A stretch of DNA of 64,000 nt, from positions 27,828-91,827 of the forward strand of contig NZ_JAKJIB010000001.1 of assembly GCF_021864505.1 (NCBI RefSeq). Reading direction: 5' to 3'. The DNA is from Falsiroseomonas oryziterrae (GTDB lineage: Bacteria > Pseudomonadota > Alphaproteobacteria > Acetobacterales > Acetobacteraceae). The notes below the pieces were generated by a model that saw only the letters and a program-made list of their open reading frames with translations, did not search any database and was not told the origin of the DNA. A program made the position numbers and the translations under genes. How positions within the stretch are numbered: position 1 is the stretch's first letter; every line of letters begins with the position of its first letter. Below, piece by piece: positions 27,118 to 36,106 of this stretch.

Positions 27118-27248
27118 CACGAGGAAGCCAGGCGACGAGCACCGCGAGCTTGGTGCGTTGTGCGAGTTGTGAGGGGCGCGGTCCGCGAAGGCTGCGCCCC
27201 TTCGCTTCCCTGCGCTGAACCTTCACATGCGCGGGCCGTTCCAGCGGC

Positions 27249-28214
27249 GTGCGCGTCGCCGTCGTGCTCAACAGTTCCGCCGGATCCCTGCTCGGCCGCC
27301 ACGCGGCCGAGGACGAGGTCGCGCGTCACCTCGAAGCCGCGAGGCTCGAAGCGATCCACGTCCCCGACCATCCGGACGGGCTCATCTCGCGGCTCGATGA
27401 TGCGATCGCGCATGGCGCCGATGCCGTGGTGGTGGGCGGCGGGGACGGCACCATCGCCGCCGCGGCCGCGAAACTGATCGGCACCGAGACCGCTCTCGGT
27501 ATCCTCCCGCTCGGCACGATGAACATGCTGGCCAAGGACCTCGGAATCCCGCTCGAACTCGGGAAGGCGGCCGAGGCGCTGGCGCATGGCACGATCCGGG
27601 CCATCGACGTCGCCGAGGTGAACGGTCACGTCTACCTCTGCAATTCGGTGATCGGCTCCCCCTCCTGGCTCGGCCGTCATCGCGAGCGCCAGCGCGGCAA
27701 GGCAAGCCTGCGTACCCGTGCGGCCTTCGCGATCGCCAACATCCGCGGGGCATGGCGGCACCGGCCGATGCGACTCCACATCGAGTTCGACGGAGCCAGG
27801 CGCGCCGTGCGGCTCTGGACACGAGCCATGGCCGTCGCAAACAACCGCTATGCGGAAGGCTTCGGACTCATCATGGTTCGGCCGCGCCTAGATGCCGGCG
27901 AGCTCACGCTCTACGTCGTACGGCGCTACGGGCTGTGGTGGTGGGTGCGGCTTCTGGTCGGCATGTTCCTCGGCACCTGGCGCGGCGCACAACTCGTGCA
28001 CGAGCGGACCGCCCGCGAAGTGACAATCCGCTCGCCGCGCAAGGCCCTGCGCGTCATGAGCGACGGAGAGGCGCAGATCCTGTCGCCCCCACTGGTCTAT
28101 CGCATCCATCCTGGGGCGCTGCGGGTCATCGTGCCGCGTCCATCCGAAGCCACGGAAGCCCCGGCAGAGACGCAGCCGGTCGACCGTTTACCCGTCGGGC
28201 CGCCCTCCGGTTGA
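27249..28214 (+). CDS. Diacylglycerol/sphingosine-kinase-like lipid kinase
   Basis: A 321-residue member of the DAGK/YegS/LCB5 catalytic family, which phosphorylates lipids with ATP. The nucleotide-binding GGGDGT lies at 63-68, followed by the family strand LGILPLGTMNMLAKDLGIPL. The C-terminal beta-sandwich region contains NNRYAEGFGLIMVRPRLDAG. A GTG start is used. The last 20 residues are a Pro-rich tail. Its stop overlaps the next start as TTGA, so lipid kinase and phosphoesterase are coupled. The true lipid substrate is unknown. Confidence 0.88.
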   Translation: MRVAVVLNSSAGSLLGRHAAEDEVARHLEAARLEAIHVPDHPDGLISRLDDAIAHGADAVVVGGGDGTIAAAAAKLIGTETALGILPLGTMNMLAKDLGIPLELGKAAEALAHGTIRAIDVAEVNGHVYLCNSVIGSPSWLGRHRERQRGKASLRTRAAFAIANIRGAWRHRPMRLHIEFDGARRAVRLWTRAMAVANNRYAEGFGLIMVRPRLDAGELTLYVVRRYGLWWWVRLLVGMFLGTWRGAQLVHERTAREVTIRSPRKALRVMSDGEAQILSPPLVYRIHPGALRVIVPRPSEATEAPAETQPVDRLPVGPPSG

Positions 28215-28969
28215 CCGTCATCGCCCACCTCTCCGATCTTCATTTCGGCGCCGAGGATCCCGCGGTGGTGGAGGCCCTGGCCGACGATGTAGCGCGCGCG
28301 AGGCCCGATCTCGTCGTCGTCTCCGGCGACCTGACGCAGCGGGCACGGCATCGCGAGTTCCATGCTGCGATCCAGTTCCTGCGGTCGCTGCCGGCACCCG
28401 TCCTTGCGGTTCCCGGCAACCATGACGTGACGGCGTTCGACGTCCTTGAACGGTTCAGCGATCCCTGGGGCCGCTGGCAGCGTCACGTCGCTTCGGACAC
28501 CGAGCCGGTCTGGACCGACGCCGAGGTGGCCGTGGTCGGACTCAACACAGCGCGGCGCGGCGGTCTCTATCTGAACTGGGCGCGCGGCCGCGTGGGCGCG
28601 GATCGGCTCGCGCGGCTCGAGACGCGGCTCACGTGTCTGCCGGACACGCTGTTCCGGATCGTCGTCGCGCATCATCCCTTCGCCGCCCCCGTCCTGCGGC
28701 CGGATGCGCGCCTCGTCGGCGGTGCCGCGGCCGCCCTCGAGGTCTTCGCGCGGCATGATGTGCAGATGGTGCTGACCGGGCATCTTCACCTGCCGGACAT
28801 CGCGCCGGTTCCTGGCGCCAGGATGATGCTCGTGCAGGCCTCGACCGCGACCTCGCACCGGCTCCGGGGCGCGTCCAACGCCTGGCACAGGATCAGCGTG
28901 CGCGAGGGCGTCGCCGCGATCGCATCCCGCTACTGGGACGGTGCAGGTTGGCGAGACGTCGAGACCTGA
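28211..28969 (+). CDS. Metallophosphoesterase (calcineurin-like)
   Basis: A 252-residue binuclear metallophosphoesterase. All core motifs are visible near the N-terminus and C-terminus: HLSDLHFG (D-x-H), VVSGDLTQRA (GD), VPGNHDVTAF (GNHD), VVAHHPF and LTGHLHLPD (GHxH). Such proteins hydrolyse cyclic nucleotides, nucleotide sugars or phospholipid headgroups. A TTG start overlapping the stop of the lipid-kinase gene is the only start that keeps the first motif near the N-terminus. Coupling with a lipid kinase suggests a phospholipid-related substrate, by inference only. Confidence 0.88.
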   Translation: MTVIAHLSDLHFGAEDPAVVEALADDVARARPDLVVVSGDLTQRARHREFHAAIQFLRSLPAPVLAVPGNHDVTAFDVLERFSDPWGRWQRHVASDTEPVWTDAEVAVVGLNTARRGGLYLNWARGRVGADRLARLETRLTCLPDTLFRIVVAHHPFAAPVLRPDARLVGGAAAALEVFARHDVQMVLTGHLHLPDIAPVPGARMMLVQASTATSHRLRGASNAWHRISVREGVAAIASRYWDGAGWRDVET

Positions 28970-29034
28970 GCCGCCGCAGGCACCGGGTTACTTCGCGCGA
29001 CGCGCTGCGCGCTGCCTTGTCGCCCGGGCCGACC

Positions 29035-30177
29035 CTAGTGCCGCAAGGCGCGCCCGAGCGCGAGGATCGCCGGCACGGCCGCGGCGCACAGCGCGGCCAT
29101 CACCCAATAGCCGCCGCCACCGAAGGCGGCGTAGAGTGGTCCGGCAGCGAGCGTCAGCACGCCGATCGAGAGGCCGCCACCGAGCGACGCCTGCAAGGCC
29201 TGCGCCGTGCCGGCCTGCGCCGGCGGCACCACGCGCGCGAGGATCATCATGGCTGCCAGATGCTGCGCGCCGAATGTTCCCGCGTGCAGGATCTGAAGGG
29301 CGAAGAGCGCGATCGGATCCGTCGTGACCGCGATGAAGGCCCAGCGGAGCACGCCCGCCATGGCCGCGATGAGCGACAGTCGCACTGCCCCGAGCCGGGC
29401 GACGATGCCGCGCCCCCACACGAAGAGCGCGATCTCGGCGATCACCCCCACGGACCAGAGCGCTCCGATGAGCCCCGCCCCGAGACCTGCTGCCTGCCAG
29501 TGCAAGGTCCCGAACGCATAGTAGAAGGCGTGGCTGCCTTGCACGAGCGCACTCACCAGGATGAGCCAACGCAACGCCGGAACCTTCAGCGGCGCGAGCA
29601 GGCCGGCTGCCCCGGACGCGGTGGATCGCCCGCGTGACGCCTCGGGCGCCGGCAGCGACACCGCCGCCAGGGCCGTGGCTGCGAGCCCCGCCATGATCAA
29701 TGGAAGGGCTGCGGCGGGGCCGGCCCAGGCCACGGCCTGGCCGGCGAGAAGCGATGCCACGATGAAGGCGACGGAACCGGCGGCGCGCACGCGACCGTAG
29801 TCGAAGGGCGTTCGCCGAATGGCGGCGAGTGTCAGCGCATCGGTCAGCGGCATGACCGGGGCAAGCGCCACGCTCATCAGTGCATAGGTGAGCAGCATCG
29901 CCAGGAAGCCGGCGGCGACCAGAAATCCGCCGCAGCACAGGGCCGCAGTCGCTGCCGCGAGCGCCAGCACGGCGCGCGGCGCGGCAAGCGTATCCGCCAG
30001 CCTGCCGCCCATGGGGCCGGCGAGCAGCCGAAGCGCCGATCCCGTCGCCAGCACGATGCCGACCTCCGCGGCGTCCAGGCCCTGCGCGGCAAGAACCGCT
30101 GGCAGGAAGGGCAGAATCACGCCAAAGGCGAAGAACTGCGTGGCATAGACCAGGGCGTGATGGCTCGCGGGGGTCAC
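29035..30177 (-). CDS. MFS transporter, HcaT/nucleoside-symporter-like
   Basis: A 380-residue 12-segment transporter of the MFS_1-like group, to which 3-phenylpropionate permease HcaT belongs. Motif-A-like GPMGGRLADTLAAPR follows the second segment, and RTPFDYGRVRAAGSVAFIVA is the family's central conserved sequence. The start is GTG at 30177. It is divergent from the Suv3-like helicase across 142 bp. The substrate is unknown. Confidence 0.88.
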   Translation of the reverse strand: MTPASHHALVYATQFFAFGVILPFLPAVLAAQGLDAAEVGIVLATGSALRLLAGPMGGRLADTLAAPRAVLALAAATAALCCGGFLVAAGFLAMLLTYALMSVALAPVMPLTDALTLAAIRRTPFDYGRVRAAGSVAFIVASLLAGQAVAWAGPAAALPLIMAGLAATALAAVSLPAPEASRGRSTASGAAGLLAPLKVPALRWLILVSALVQGSHAFYYAFGTLHWQAAGLGAGLIGALWSVGVIAEIALFVWGRGIVARLGAVRLSLIAAMAGVLRWAFIAVTTDPIALFALQILHAGTFGAQHLAAMMILARVVPPAQAGTAQALQASLGGGLSIGVLTLAAGPLYAAFGGGGYWVMAALCAAAVPAILALGRALRH

Positions 30178-30319
30178 ACGCCCAGGCTGCCGCGCGTCGT
30201 GCTCCCCGCCAAGGCCATCAATCGCGCCGGACGCGCCCAGGCAGCACTGTTGCCAAGCGAGCGTCGCCGTGCGACGGGTCCCGGCATCTGCTTCCTACGG
30301 ACTGGTCCCCCGCCCCCTC

Positions 30320-33307
30320 ATGTCCGACCGTCAGATGTTCCCCGCCCGGGTCCGCGCCGTCCTCGGTCCCACCAACACGGGCAAGACACATCTCGCCATC
30401 ACGCGCATGCTCGCGCACGCCTCGGGCGTGATCGGCTTCCCGTTGCGGCTTCTCGCACGCGAAAACTACGATCGCATGGTGGCGGTGAAGGGCGAGCGGC
30501 ACGTCGCGCTGATCACCGGCGAGGAGAAGATCGTGCCGCCGGAGGCGAAGTGGTTCGCCTGCACGGTGGAGGCGATGCCGCTCGATCGCCGGACCGAGTT
30601 CGTCGCGGTCGACGAGATCCAGCTTTGCGCCGATCCCGATCGGGGGCACGTCTTCACCGACCGCCTGCTGAACGCGCGCGGACTCGTCGAAACCATGTTC
30701 CTCGGCGCCGCGACGATCCGGCCGCTGCTGCAGCGCCTCGTGCCGACTGCCGAGATCGAGACGAGGCCGCGCCTGTCGCAGTTGACCCATGCCGGTCTTG
30801 CGAAGCTCACGCGCCTGCCGCCCCGCTCCGCGATCGTCGCCTTCAGCGCGACCGAGGTCTACGCGATCGCGGAAGCGGTGCGGCGCCGGCGCGGCGGATG
30901 CGCGGTGGTGATGGGCCGCCTGTCGCCGCGCACGCGCAATGCCCAGGTGGCGCTCTACCAGAACCGCGAAGTCGACTTCCTCGTGGCCACCGACGCGATC
31001 GGCATGGGCCTCAACATGGATGTCGACCATGTCGCCTTCGCGGCGCTCCAGAAATTCGACGGCCATCAGATGCGGGGCCTGACGGCACAGGAGGCAGCCC
31101 AGATCGCGGGGCGGGCCGGACGCGGCATGCGCGACGGAAGCTTCGGCACGACCGCCGATTGCCCACCGCTGCCGGACGAACTCGCCAAGCAGATCGAGAA
31201 CCACGAGTTCGACCCGCTGCAGCAACTCGCCTGGCGCAATGCGGATCTGGACTTCACCAGCGTCGACGCGCTGCTCGCGTCGCTCGCCGCGCCACCGCCC
31301 ATGCCTGGTCTCTCGAAGGGCAACGACGCGGTCGACCACATCACGCTGCACGCCTTGTCGCGCGAGAGCGAGGTCCGCGACCTCGCCCAGGGTCGTGCCC
31401 GGGTACGGCTGCTCTGGGAGGCGTGCCAGGTTCCCGATTTCAGGAAGATTGCCGACGACAGCCACACGCGGCTCTGCGGCCGGATCTTCGGCCATCTCGC
31501 CAAGGATGGAACCCTGCCGGATGACTGGGTCACGGCGTCCATCGCGGCGCTCGACAATGTCGAGGGCGACCTCGACACGCTGATGGCCCGGCTCGCCAAC
31601 ATCCGGATCTGGTCCTACGTCGCCGCCCGCGCCGATTGGCTCGCGGACGCCGCCTCTCGCCAGGCGCAGGCGCGCAAGGCGGAGGACAACGTGTCCGACG
31701 CGCTGCATGAGCGGCTCCTGGCGCGCTTCGTGGATCGGCGCGCCGCGCATCTCATCCGTCGCCTGGACGAGGACGACGCCAACCTGCTCTCCGCCGTGAC
31801 CCGGCAGGGCGAGGTCGTCGTGGAAGGCCATACGGTCGGCCGTGTGCGGGGCTTCCACTTCGAGCCCGACCCGGATGCCACGAAGGAAGAGGAAAGGCGG
31901 CTTGTCCTCCGGGCCGCGCGGCGCGCCCTGCGCGAGGAGATGCCCCGACGCCTGGCCTCGCTCGAGACCGCTAAGGACGAGGCCTTCAGCCTGACGCCGC
32001 AGCATCGCGTCCTCTGGGACGGCGCGGAGATCGCCCGCCTCCGACCGGGCCCGGAGCCGCTCAAGCCGCATATCGACCCGATCGCGAGCGAGTTCCTCGA
32101 CAATGCGCAGCGCGAGCGTGTGCGACTGCGGCTGGCGGCGTGGCTCGAAGGCCTGGTGAAACGTGAACTCGGTCCGCTGTCGGTTGTCGAAGCCAAGGCG
32201 GCGGAGGACAACAGCCTGCGGGGCCCCGCCTACAGGCTGCGAGAAGGCATGGGCCTGGTGCCCGGCGCGACGGAACGCGACGTGCCGGCGGAACTCCGCT
32301 CCCGCCTGAAGGCGATCGGTATCCGGGCCGGTCGCTACGCGCTCTACCTGCCCGAAGTCCTGAAGCCCCGCGCGATGACGCTGCGCGCCCAGTTCTGGGC
32401 CCTGCGTCACCATCTGCCGACGCCGGCGCTTCCGAACCCGGGTCTCGTCTCTGTCACCTTGCCGGAGACGCCGCAGCCGCCGCCCGACGATCCGCAGGCG
32501 CCGCGTCCGCCGGAGAGCTGGCCGCCGGGATTTGCGGCCGCCATGGGTTGGCTCCAGGCGGGTCATGTCCTGCTGCGCCTCGATGTCGTCGAGCGGATCG
32601 CGGGCGAGCTCGGCTATCTCACCCGCCGTGCGCCCGCGCCGGTGCCCGAGGGCTTGGCCTCCCGCCTCGGTCTGAAGGGCGACACGCTGCCCATCGTGCT
32701 GGAGGCCATGGGCTTCCGGTTGATCCCCGCCGAGACGCTGGCCGAGGACCAGTTCGGGCCGCCCGCACCGGCGCGGATCGGCGTCGCGCGCCCGGAACGC
32801 GTGCAGCGCCCGCCACGTACGGAGCGCGCGCCGCAGCAGCAGCGGCCGGAGCAGCCCGACCGCGGCCCGCGCTGGGATCCGAGCATCATGTTCGGGCCGC
32901 CCATCCCCCGGGACCTGCGCCCCGCGCGGCCGGATCGCGGCCCGCGACGCGAGCATCGCGGCGACAACCAGCATGCCGACCGGCCGCGCCAGGACGGGCC
33001 GCGTCCCGACACGTCAAGACGGGAGACCCCCGAGGGCCCTGCCGCGCAGCGCGAGGCCCGGCCTGACCGGCACAGGGACCAGAGAGACGACCAGCGCCCG
33101 GATAGGCGGCGGTCCGACCGGCCGCGCCAGGACGGACCGCTGCCCAACGGGCCGCGGCGCGACGATCGCGGGCCGCGTCCCGATCGTCCGCGCTTCGAGG
33201 GTCCGCGACGCGACCGTGAGGAGCGCGCCCCGCGGGAATACGCCTCCGGCCCGAAGGTCGACTCGCCCTTCGCCGTGCTTGCGCAACTGAAGCTCAAGAA
33301 GGACTGA
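30320..33307 (+). CDS. Suv3-like DEAD/DEAH RNA helicase with disordered basic tail
   Basis: A 995-residue SF2 helicase of the mitochondrial Suv3 type, which unwinds RNA for degradation. Motif I GPTNTGKT lies at 16-23, the DExx box is VAVDEIQLCADP, and motif VI is QIAGRAGRGM near 260. A long helical middle with the Suv3 C-terminal core follows. The final 180 residues are an Arg/Asp/Pro-rich disordered tail with repeated DRPRQDGP. It ends in a conserved-looking DSPFAVLAQLKLKKD. The next gene, an S4 RNA-binding protein, starts 1 bp after the stop, so RNA metabolism is the shared theme. Confidence 0.9.
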   Translation: MSDRQMFPARVRAVLGPTNTGKTHLAITRMLAHASGVIGFPLRLLARENYDRMVAVKGERHVALITGEEKIVPPEAKWFACTVEAMPLDRRTEFVAVDEIQLCADPDRGHVFTDRLLNARGLVETMFLGAATIRPLLQRLVPTAEIETRPRLSQLTHAGLAKLTRLPPRSAIVAFSATEVYAIAEAVRRRRGGCAVVMGRLSPRTRNAQVALYQNREVDFLVATDAIGMGLNMDVDHVAFAALQKFDGHQMRGLTAQEAAQIAGRAGRGMRDGSFGTTADCPPLPDELAKQIENHEFDPLQQLAWRNADLDFTSVDALLASLAAPPPMPGLSKGNDAVDHITLHALSRESEVRDLAQGRARVRLLWEACQVPDFRKIADDSHTRLCGRIFGHLAKDGTLPDDWVTASIAALDNVEGDLDTLMARLANIRIWSYVAARADWLADAASRQAQARKAEDNVSDALHERLLARFVDRRAAHLIRRLDEDDANLLSAVTRQGEVVVEGHTVGRVRGFHFEPDPDATKEEERRLVLRAARRALREEMPRRLASLETAKDEAFSLTPQHRVLWDGAEIARLRPGPEPLKPHIDPIASEFLDNAQRERVRLRLAAWLEGLVKRELGPLSVVEAKAAEDNSLRGPAYRLREGMGLVPGATERDVPAELRSRLKAIGIRAGRYALYLPEVLKPRAMTLRAQFWALRHHLPTPALPNPGLVSVTLPETPQPPPDDPQAPRPPESWPPGFAAAMGWLQAGHVLLRLDVVERIAGELGYLTRRAPAPVPEGLASRLGLKGDTLPIVLEAMGFRLIPAETLAEDQFGPPAPARIGVARPERVQRPPRTERAPQQQRPEQPDRGPRWDPSIMFGPPIPRDLRPARPDRGPRREHRGDNQHADRPRQDGPRPDTSRRETPEGPAAQREARPDRHRDQRDDQRPDRRRSDRPRQDGPLPNGPRRDDRGPRPDRPRFEGPRRDREERAPREYASGPKVDSPFAVLAQLKLKKD

Positions 33308-33308
33308 G

Positions 33309-33599
33309 GTGGAGGCCGAGGCCGGTCCCGACTGGCAACGGCTGGATGTCTGGCTCTGGTGCGCGCGCCTCGCGAAGACGCGCGGCGAATGCGCCCGCCT
33401 CGTCGCCGGCGGCGCGGTGCGGCTGAACCGCCAGCCCACCGACAAGGCTCATGCGAGACTGCGCGTCGGCGACGTTCTGACGCTCGCCGTCCATGGCCGT
33501 GTCCAGGTATGGCGGGTGCAGAGATTGGCGTTGCGCCGCGGACCGCCGGCGGAGGCGCGGCTGCTCTACGAGGACCTCGCTCCGCAGGACGGACCGTGA
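33309..33599 (+). CDS. S4-domain RNA-binding protein (Hsp15-like)
   Basis: A 96-residue S4 protein. The S4 fold is clear in RLDVWLWCARLAKTRGECAR and VAGGAVRLNRQPTDKAHARL, followed by the GDVLTLAVHGRVQVWRV strand. Hsp15/HslR proteins bind 50S subunits carrying a stalled nascent chain and help recycle them. A GTG start begins 1 bp after the helicase stop, indicating an operon. It converges with the gene on the opposite strand with a 10-bp gap. Confidence 0.9.
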   Translation: MEAEAGPDWQRLDVWLWCARLAKTRGECARLVAGGAVRLNRQPTDKAHARLRVGDVLTLAVHGRVQVWRVQRLALRRGPPAEARLLYEDLAPQDGP

Positions 33600-33609
33600 T
33601 CGGCACCGG

Positions 33610-34110
33610 TCAGTCGGCCCGCCGCCCGTCGCACTCGGGCTCCGTCTCGAGGACAGATTCGTGCAGCGAGCCGATCTCCGCCACCGGCCGGCCGGTGGCA
33701 TCGAGTTGGAAGAAACCCCAGGCCATGTCTCGAACCTCCGGCTCCAACTCACCCGGATCGGACAGCAGGCAGCAGATCGCGCAGAGAAGCTCGCGCTGCA
33801 TATGGCGGACCACGGTGGTCAGGTCGTCTTCGGACACGCCGAGGGCCCTTATCCGGTCTAGCGCAGCGAGGGTGGGTTCCCCGCCGGGGCCGGGGTGAGC
33901 CCACAGCGCCTCTACCCAGGCCGGCCCGTTCCGCCCGACAAGCTGCTTCCACGCCTGCCGCAGGAAGAGGAACCGCGCGAGTTGCGGAATGCCTTCGCGA
34001 CGCTTCGATTGCGCCCAGGTGGCCGGCTCGCGCGCGCCAAGCTTGCTGAAGAGATCCGGAGCCGCCGCGGCGGCAGGAGCGGCTTGCCTTGTGCGGCGCG
34101 GCAGGCCAAT
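33610..34110 (-). CDS. Conserved-looking protein of unknown function, no canonical start codon
   Basis: The minus-strand frame is open from a stop at 34117-34119 to the TGA at 33610. The only ATG/GTG/TTG in frame is a GTG at 33837, which would leave just 75 residues ([20 protein letters not shown] ...). Upstream codons still read as a sensible protein: [20 protein letters not shown], then [20 protein letters not shown], then [20 protein letters not shown]. This is unlike the Arg-rich noise of shadow frames. Translation may begin at ATT (34110) or CTG (34104), or there may be a frameshift near the 5' end. The function is unknown. It is divergent from fdxA. Confidence 0.55.
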   Translation of the reverse strand: MGLPRRTRQAAPAAAAAPDLFSKLGAREPATWAQSKRREGIPQLARFLFLRQAWKQLVGRNGPAWVEALWAHPGPGGEPTLAALDRIRALGVSEDDLTTVVRHMQRELLCAICCLLSDPGELEPEVRDMAWGFFQLDATGRPVAEIGSLHESVLETEPECDGRRAD

Positions 34111-34157
34111 CCTCTCCTACCGGGGCGGGGCTTTTCCGCGCCGGGCCGGAGGCTGCA

Positions 34158-34490
34158 GTGACCTACGTCGTCACCGAGAACTGCATCAAGTGCAAGTATA
34201 TGGATTGCGTAGAAGTCTGTCCGGTGGATTGCTTCTATGTCGGCGAGAACATGCTCGTCATCCATCCTGACGAGTGCATCGATTGCGGGGTTTGTGAGCC
34301 CGAGTGCCCGGCGGAGGCGATTGTGCCCGATTCCGACGACAAGGCGTCCGCTTGGGTCGAGCTGAACCGCACCTACTCGACCCAGTGGCCAAATATCACC
34401 CGCAAGGGCGAGGCGCCGGCAGATGCCGACGACTGGAAGGACAAGCCAGGCAAGCGCGACCTCTTCAGTCCAGAGCCCGGCACGCCGTAG
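34158..34490 (+). CDS. fdxA: 7Fe ferredoxin FdxA
   Basis: A 110-residue soluble electron carrier with [3Fe-4S] and [4Fe-4S] clusters. The first cluster region is [20 protein letters not shown], in which the second-position cysteine pattern differs from a plain 2[4Fe-4S] ferredoxin. The second is [18 protein letters not shown]. The C-terminal tail ([17 protein letters not shown]) is typical of the FdxA group. The GTG start has GGAGG 5 bp upstream. It lies upstream of carD, a common alphaproteobacterial neighbourhood. Confidence 0.95.
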   Translation: MTYVVTENCIKCKYMDCVEVCPVDCFYVGENMLVIHPDECIDCGVCEPECPAEAIVPDSDDKASAWVELNRTYSTQWPNITRKGEAPADADDWKDKPGKRDLFSPEPGTP

Positions 34491-34539
34491 AAACGAGGCT
34501 CAGGGCGGGATGGGCGCGTTCCCTCTAATTCACCCGGGG

Positions 34540-34568
34540 TGGTAACTGGCTGATTTTCAGGTTATAAT
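34540..34568 (+). promoter_or_regulatory. Probable sigma-70 -10 element upstream of carD
   Basis: A perfect TATAAT at 34563-34568 lies in a short AT-rich island in otherwise very GC-rich DNA. The -35 region at the expected spacing (near 34540) is poor. If used, it would give carD a leader of about 160 nt containing a GC-rich inverted stretch. Confidence 0.5.
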
Positions 34569-34735
34569 TTTGTTGGGATTGGAAACGGACAGGGGACGTG
34601 GAACGCGTTCGGGGTCCGATCCGCTTGTCTGTGGGATCATGCCGGCTCGGGCCCGGCCCCCGGGACGGCGGGGCCAATCCCTGCGACTAAGCCCAGGGTC
34701 GCGGAATCCCGGGTGCGCGGATAGCGGGTAGCGTG

Positions 34736-36106
34736 ATGAAGGCAACCGCCCAGTCGAAGAGCGCCCAGGCCAAGGGCCGGACGACCAAGCCGGTGCGGGC
34801 GGCTGCGCCGAAGAAGGCGGCGAAGGGCGCAGCCAAGTCCGTGGCTTCAGCACGACCAGCCAAGAAGCCCGCACAGAAGGCGGCCACAAAGCCGAAGGCG
34901 GCCACCGCCCCGCGGCGTGGAGCATCGTCGGCGGGCGGGAAGCGCGTCACCAAGGCAATCGTCAAGGCGCCCGCGAAGTCGGTTCGCAAGTCCGCCACGA
35001 ATAAGGCGAGCGCCGCCAAGACCAAGACAAGCAAGCCGTCGACCGGGACGGGCGCAGCGCGAAGGGCCGTTGCGCGGCCGACCGCGGCATCGAAGCCCAA
35101 GAGCGCTTCGCGCGCCAAGGCAGCTGCGCGCAGCCCGTCGTCCGTCAAGCCCAAGGCGGCCAACGCGGCGGCGCCCAAGGCGTCCGGGCCGAAGAAGTCC
35201 GCACCGGCCAAGGCAGCGCCGCCGAAGTCGTCGCCGACCCCGACCAAGTCGGCCGCGAAGCCGGATGCCGTCGCGGCAGAACCCGCAAGCGCGGCGCCTT
35301 CGGCCCCGCTCACGGCGGCGCAGCCGGAGGCTGCGAAGACCAAGGGCGTGGCCGAGCCGCCGCCGCCGCCCGCTCGGAGCTCCCCGTCAGTGGCCCCGCC
35401 CGCGCCCAAAGCCATGGCCATGGCGGCGCCGCGTCCCGCCCCGGTGCAGTCAGCACCGCCGGCGGCCCCGGCGCAACCGAGCCCGCCGGTGCCGCGCCCG
35501 CCCTCGCTGTCGCGGCCCAGCTTCCCGTCTCGCGCTCCGGGCATGATGGGGCTCCGCCAAGGTGCTCCACCCGGGCCCGATGCGACAGCGCCAGCACCGG
35601 CAAAGCCGAAGGGGCCACCGGTCGAGTTCAAGTCCGGCGACTACGTCGTCTATCCGACGCATGGCGTTGGGCAGGTGCAAGGCATCGAGGACATGCCTGT
35701 CGCCGGCTTTTCGCTGAAGGTGATCATCGTCACCTTCGAAGAGAACCGGATGACGCTGCGAGTCCCGGTCAACAAGGCAGCATCATCGGGACTGCGAAAG
35801 CTCGCCAGCGAAGCGCTGATGAACGAAGCGCTCGACGTCCTCCGCGGACGCGCCCGCATCAAGCGCACCATGTGGTCCAGGCGGGCCCAGGAGTACGAGC
35901 AGAAGATCAACTCGGGCGATCCGCTCGCCATCGCGGAGGTCGTGCGCGATCTGCACCGCAACGCCGGTCAGCCCGACCAGTCCTTCTCCGAGCGGCAGAT
36001 CTACGAGCAGGCGCTGGACCGCCTTGCGGCGGAGCTCGCGGCGATCGATCGCACCGACAAGGCCACTGCCGCGGAGAAGCTGCAGGGCGTTCTGAAGTCA
36101 GGTTGA
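34736..36106 (+). CDS. carD: CarD-family transcription regulator with histone-H1-like N-terminal tail
   Basis: A 456-residue two-part protein. Residues from about 297 to the end form a CarD/CdnL RNA-polymerase-interacting domain: [20 protein letters not shown], then [17 protein letters not shown], then the helical [20 protein letters not shown]. CarD proteins bind the polymerase beta subunit and stabilise the open complex, often at rRNA promoters. The first 290 residues are low-complexity, first Lys/Ala-rich like bacterial histone-H1 homologues ([15 protein letters not shown]), then Pro/Ala-rich. Most CarD/CdnL proteins are only about 160-200 residues. A GTG one codon upstream is an alternative start. 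Its stop overlaps the next start as TTGA. Confidence 0.88.
   Translation: MKATAQSKSAQAKGRTTKPVRAAAPKKAAKGAAKSVASARPAKKPAQKAATKPKAATAPRRGASSAGGKRVTKAIVKAPAKSVRKSATNKASAAKTKTSKPSTGTGAARRAVARPTAASKPKSASRAKAAARSPSSVKPKAANAAAPKASGPKKSAPAKAAPPKSSPTPTKSAAKPDAVAAEPASAAPSAPLTAAQPEAAKTKGVAEPPPPPARSSPSVAPPAPKAMAMAAPRPAPVQSAPPAAPAQPSPPVPRPPSLSRPSFPSRAPGMMGLRQGAPPGPDATAPAPAKPKGPPVEFKSGDYVVYPTHGVGQVQGIEDMPVAGFSLKVIIVTFEENRMTLRVPVNKAASSGLRKLASEALMNEALDVLRGRARIKRTMWSRRAQEYEQKINSGDPLAIAEVVRDLHRNAGQPDQSFSERQIYEQALDRLAAELAAIDRTDKATAAEKLQGVLKSG

Noticed and set aside
30218..32974. 918-residue ORF antisense to the helicase
   Set aside because: Arg/His-rich shadow; the Suv3-like helicase carries all motifs on the plus strand.
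35872..36102. GTG-initiated extension of CysD into carD
   Set aside because: Out-of-frame with carD and Arg-rich; CysD similarity begins only after 36103.
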